Source of the DNA: Thermodesulfobium sp. 4217-1
GTDB taxonomy: Bacteria; Thermodesulfobiota; Thermodesulfobiia; Thermodesulfobiales; Thermodesulfobiaceae
DNA length: 64,000 bases
Direction of reading: 5' to 3'
Assembly: GCF_039822205.1 (NCBI RefSeq)
Contig: NZ_JBAGBW010000007.1
Location: forward strand, 11,359 to 75,358
Under the pieces are notes generated by a model. That model was not told where the DNA came from. It searched no databases and saw only the letters and a program-made list of their open reading frames with translations. Shown here in pieces: positions 62,704 to 64,000 of the stretch (the stretch's first letter is position 1; every line of letters starts with the position of its first letter). The translations under genes were made by a program, and so were the position numbers.

Positions 62704-64000
62704 TTAGTACTTACCAAAATCATGATCGTTTAAGTCAATTTTTGGTTTCTTGCTAGTATTTTTTTTGCGTTCATCTTGCCCGCTCAGACTATTTCCTGAC
62801 TTCTTGGCCTTGTTCATTGATTGAATAAGTTGCAATACGTCATCTGGGAGATCGCCTATCTCACTGTACGAGACCTTCTTAGACTTTTTAAGTTTAAAAC
62901 GATTCGCCTGTTCTTTCAATATCTCTGACTGTGAAGATAGCTCTTCGCTCGAAGCAGCAATCTCTTCAGAAGTTGCAGAATTATTTTGCACAACTATAGA
63001 AACCTGTTGTATGCCCTGATTCACTTGATTTACAGCTTGAGCTTGCTCATTTGAGGCTGTTGCAATGCTGCTAACCAAAGATGCAGCCTTAGAAACGCCT
63101 TCTACAATCTTATTTAGTGCGTCTGCAGTTTCTTTGGCTATTTTTGTGCCAACTTCTACTTTTTTAATTGAGCCCTCTATAAGAAGTGTGGTCTCTTTAG
63201 CGGCATTAGCGCTTCTTGTGGCAAGATTTCTAACCTCTTCTGCTACAACCGCAAAGCCCTTACCGTGTTGTCCAGCACGAGCAGCCTCAACTGCTGCGTT
63301 TAAAGCAAGGGTGTTTGTCTGGAAAGCAATTTCATCAATTACCTTGATTATCTTGGAAATATTATTTGAAGATTCGTTAATCTCATCCATCGACTTTAAC
63401 ATCTCTTGCATCTGACCGTTACCTAAAACTGCATCGTTCTTTGCCTCTGTAGCCAAGTTATTTGCTACAACTGCATCGTCAGAATTCTTTTTCGTCTGAC
63501 CTGAAATCTCTTCAAGAGATGCTGTCAGCTCTTCTATGGCACTGGCCTGTTCTGTAGCCCCCTGTGAAAGAGACTGGGCTGAGCTTGCCACTTGGTTAGA
63601 ACCAGATGACACCTGAGAGGCTGCATTGTTGATATCTCCAATAACTTCATTTAGAGAATCTAAAATATTATTTATAGAGTCCTTTATCGCTGAAAAATCT
63701 CCTCTATAGTCGACTTTTATCTCAAGATCAAGGTTTCCTTGTGCAATCTGGGTTAGCACGTCTGATATTTCTTTTATATAGGACGATAAGGCACTGATAG
63801 TGTCATTCAAAGAGTTTTTGATCTTTGCATTATCACCCTTATATTCACCCTTAACCATTACACTTAAATTGCCCTTTGACATCTCAGCAAGCACCTCTGC
63901 TGCCTCTTTAATAGGCTCTATAATGGCCTCAATCAAATCATTTACTCCGCCTATTAACTGGCCCCAACCGCCTGTAAATGCTGCTGCATTGCCTCTTGTA
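62704..64000 (-). CDS. Methyl-accepting chemotaxis protein, N-terminus beyond window
   Basis: The C-terminal ~430 residues are present, in frame to the right edge, so the sensor domain is not seen. Two HAMP-like repeats occur in tandem ([18 protein letters not shown] and [13 protein letters not shown]), followed by a coiled-coil signalling domain with methylation-type Glu/Gln heptads and the conserved tip [22 protein letters not shown] basic, Ser/Lys-rich tail ends it; no CheR-tethering NWETF peptide is visible. It would feed a CheA kinase, which is not in the window. First gene of the cheR-cheB-kinase-regulator run. Confidence 0.92.
   Translation of the reverse strand, partial: TRGNAAAFTGGWGQLIGGVNDLIEAIIEPIKEAAEVLAEMSKGNLSVMVKGEYKGDNAKIKNSLNDTISALSSYIKEISDVLTQIAQGNLDLEIKVDYRGDFSAIKDSINNILDSLNEVIGDINNAASQVSSGSNQVASSAQSLSQGATEQASAIEELTASLEEISGQTKKNSDDAVVANNLATEAKNDAVLGNGQMQEMLKSMDEINESSNNISKIIKVIDEIAFQTNTLALNAAVEAARAGQHGKGFAVVAEEVRNLATRSANAAKETTLLIEGSIKKVEVGTKIAKETADALNKIVEGVSKAASLVSSIATASNEQAQAVNQVNQGIQQVSIVVQNNSATSEEIAASSEELSSQSEILKEQANRFKLKKSKKVSYSEIGDLPDDVLQLIQSMNKAKKSGNSLSGQDERKKNTSKKPKIDLNDHDFGKY

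Overview
The window is a 64 kb stretch of a low-GC, AT-rich bacterial chromosome. It has strong purine-rich ribosome binding sites, frequent TTG and GTG starts, and Arg codons that are mostly AGA/AGG. The most diagnostic block is a siroheme-dependent heme pathway (an AhbA/B-type decarboxylase, AhbD, HemB and AhbC). With c-di-GMP signalling, chemotaxis genes, gluconeogenic enzymes and HEAT/YkgJ proteins of a kind common in sulfate reducers, this suggests an anaerobic, possibly thermophilic sulfate reducer. Thermodesulfobium is my best guess, inferred from gene content and not from any search. No rRNA, tRNA or CRISPR array was seen.

Layout. 1-2.3 kb: 5' part of a beta-class adenine DNA methyltransferase, running off the left edge and using many CGN Arg codons. 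2.5-10.5 kb: a PAS-GGDEF diguanylate cyclase, murI overlapping glnE, then an M18 aminopeptidase and a radical SAM protein on the other strand. 10.6-13.8 kb: transaldolase, class I FBPase and a long class II aldolase (gluconeogenesis/pentose phosphate). 13.8-16.9 kb: ECF sigma / zinc-finger anti-sigma / membrane beta-helix operon, a ferritin-like protein with an AT-rich palindrome upstream, and rfbC. 17-20.7 kb: leuC-leuD-leuB converging on galU. 20.8-22.7 kb: HEAT-like, YkgJ-type and HAD proteins, overlapping. 22.7-31.4 kb: one long plus-strand run, argC-argJ-argB, a glutaredoxin-like protein, an orphan groES, miaA, dapF, tig, clpP and clpX.

31.4-37.5 kb: a small unknown gene, a frameshifted TPR gene, an active-type diguanylate cyclase and a large sensor with a degenerate GGDEF and an intact EAL domain. 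37.5-41 kb is the accessory island: an alpha/beta hydrolase with foreign codon use, a two-gene ATPase + TOPRIM-like module (candidate defence system) and an orphan HicB/DUF1902-like protein. 41-44 kb: priA and xth, divergent. 44-51.8 kb: a minus-strand series transcribed FAD protein, mrp, ahbC, hemB, ahbD, ahbA/B-like, pdxA, rsmA. 51.9-53.6 kb: pyruvate kinase with its own promoter and terminator. 53.8-57.5 kb: a 922-residue WD40 protein and an EamA transporter. 57.7-64 kb: a sensory operon MCP (cut by the right edge), cheR, cheB, hybrid histidine kinase and a single-domain response regulator.

How it works together: HemB supplies porphobilinogen. Siroheme is then decarboxylated, deacetylated (AhbC) and oxidised (AhbD) to heme, with Mrp as a plausible Fe-S carrier for the radical SAM enzymes. 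Two diguanylate cyclases and one EAL phosphodiesterase, all with PAS sensors, imply environmental c-di-GMP control; a Cys-rich PAS variant recurs in both cyclases and in the hybrid kinase. The least ordinary parts are the ATPase/TOPRIM pair, the WD40 protein, the hybrid-kinase chemosensory operon and several enzymes missing conserved residues (Mrp, Pyk C-terminal domain, PriA, PdxA).
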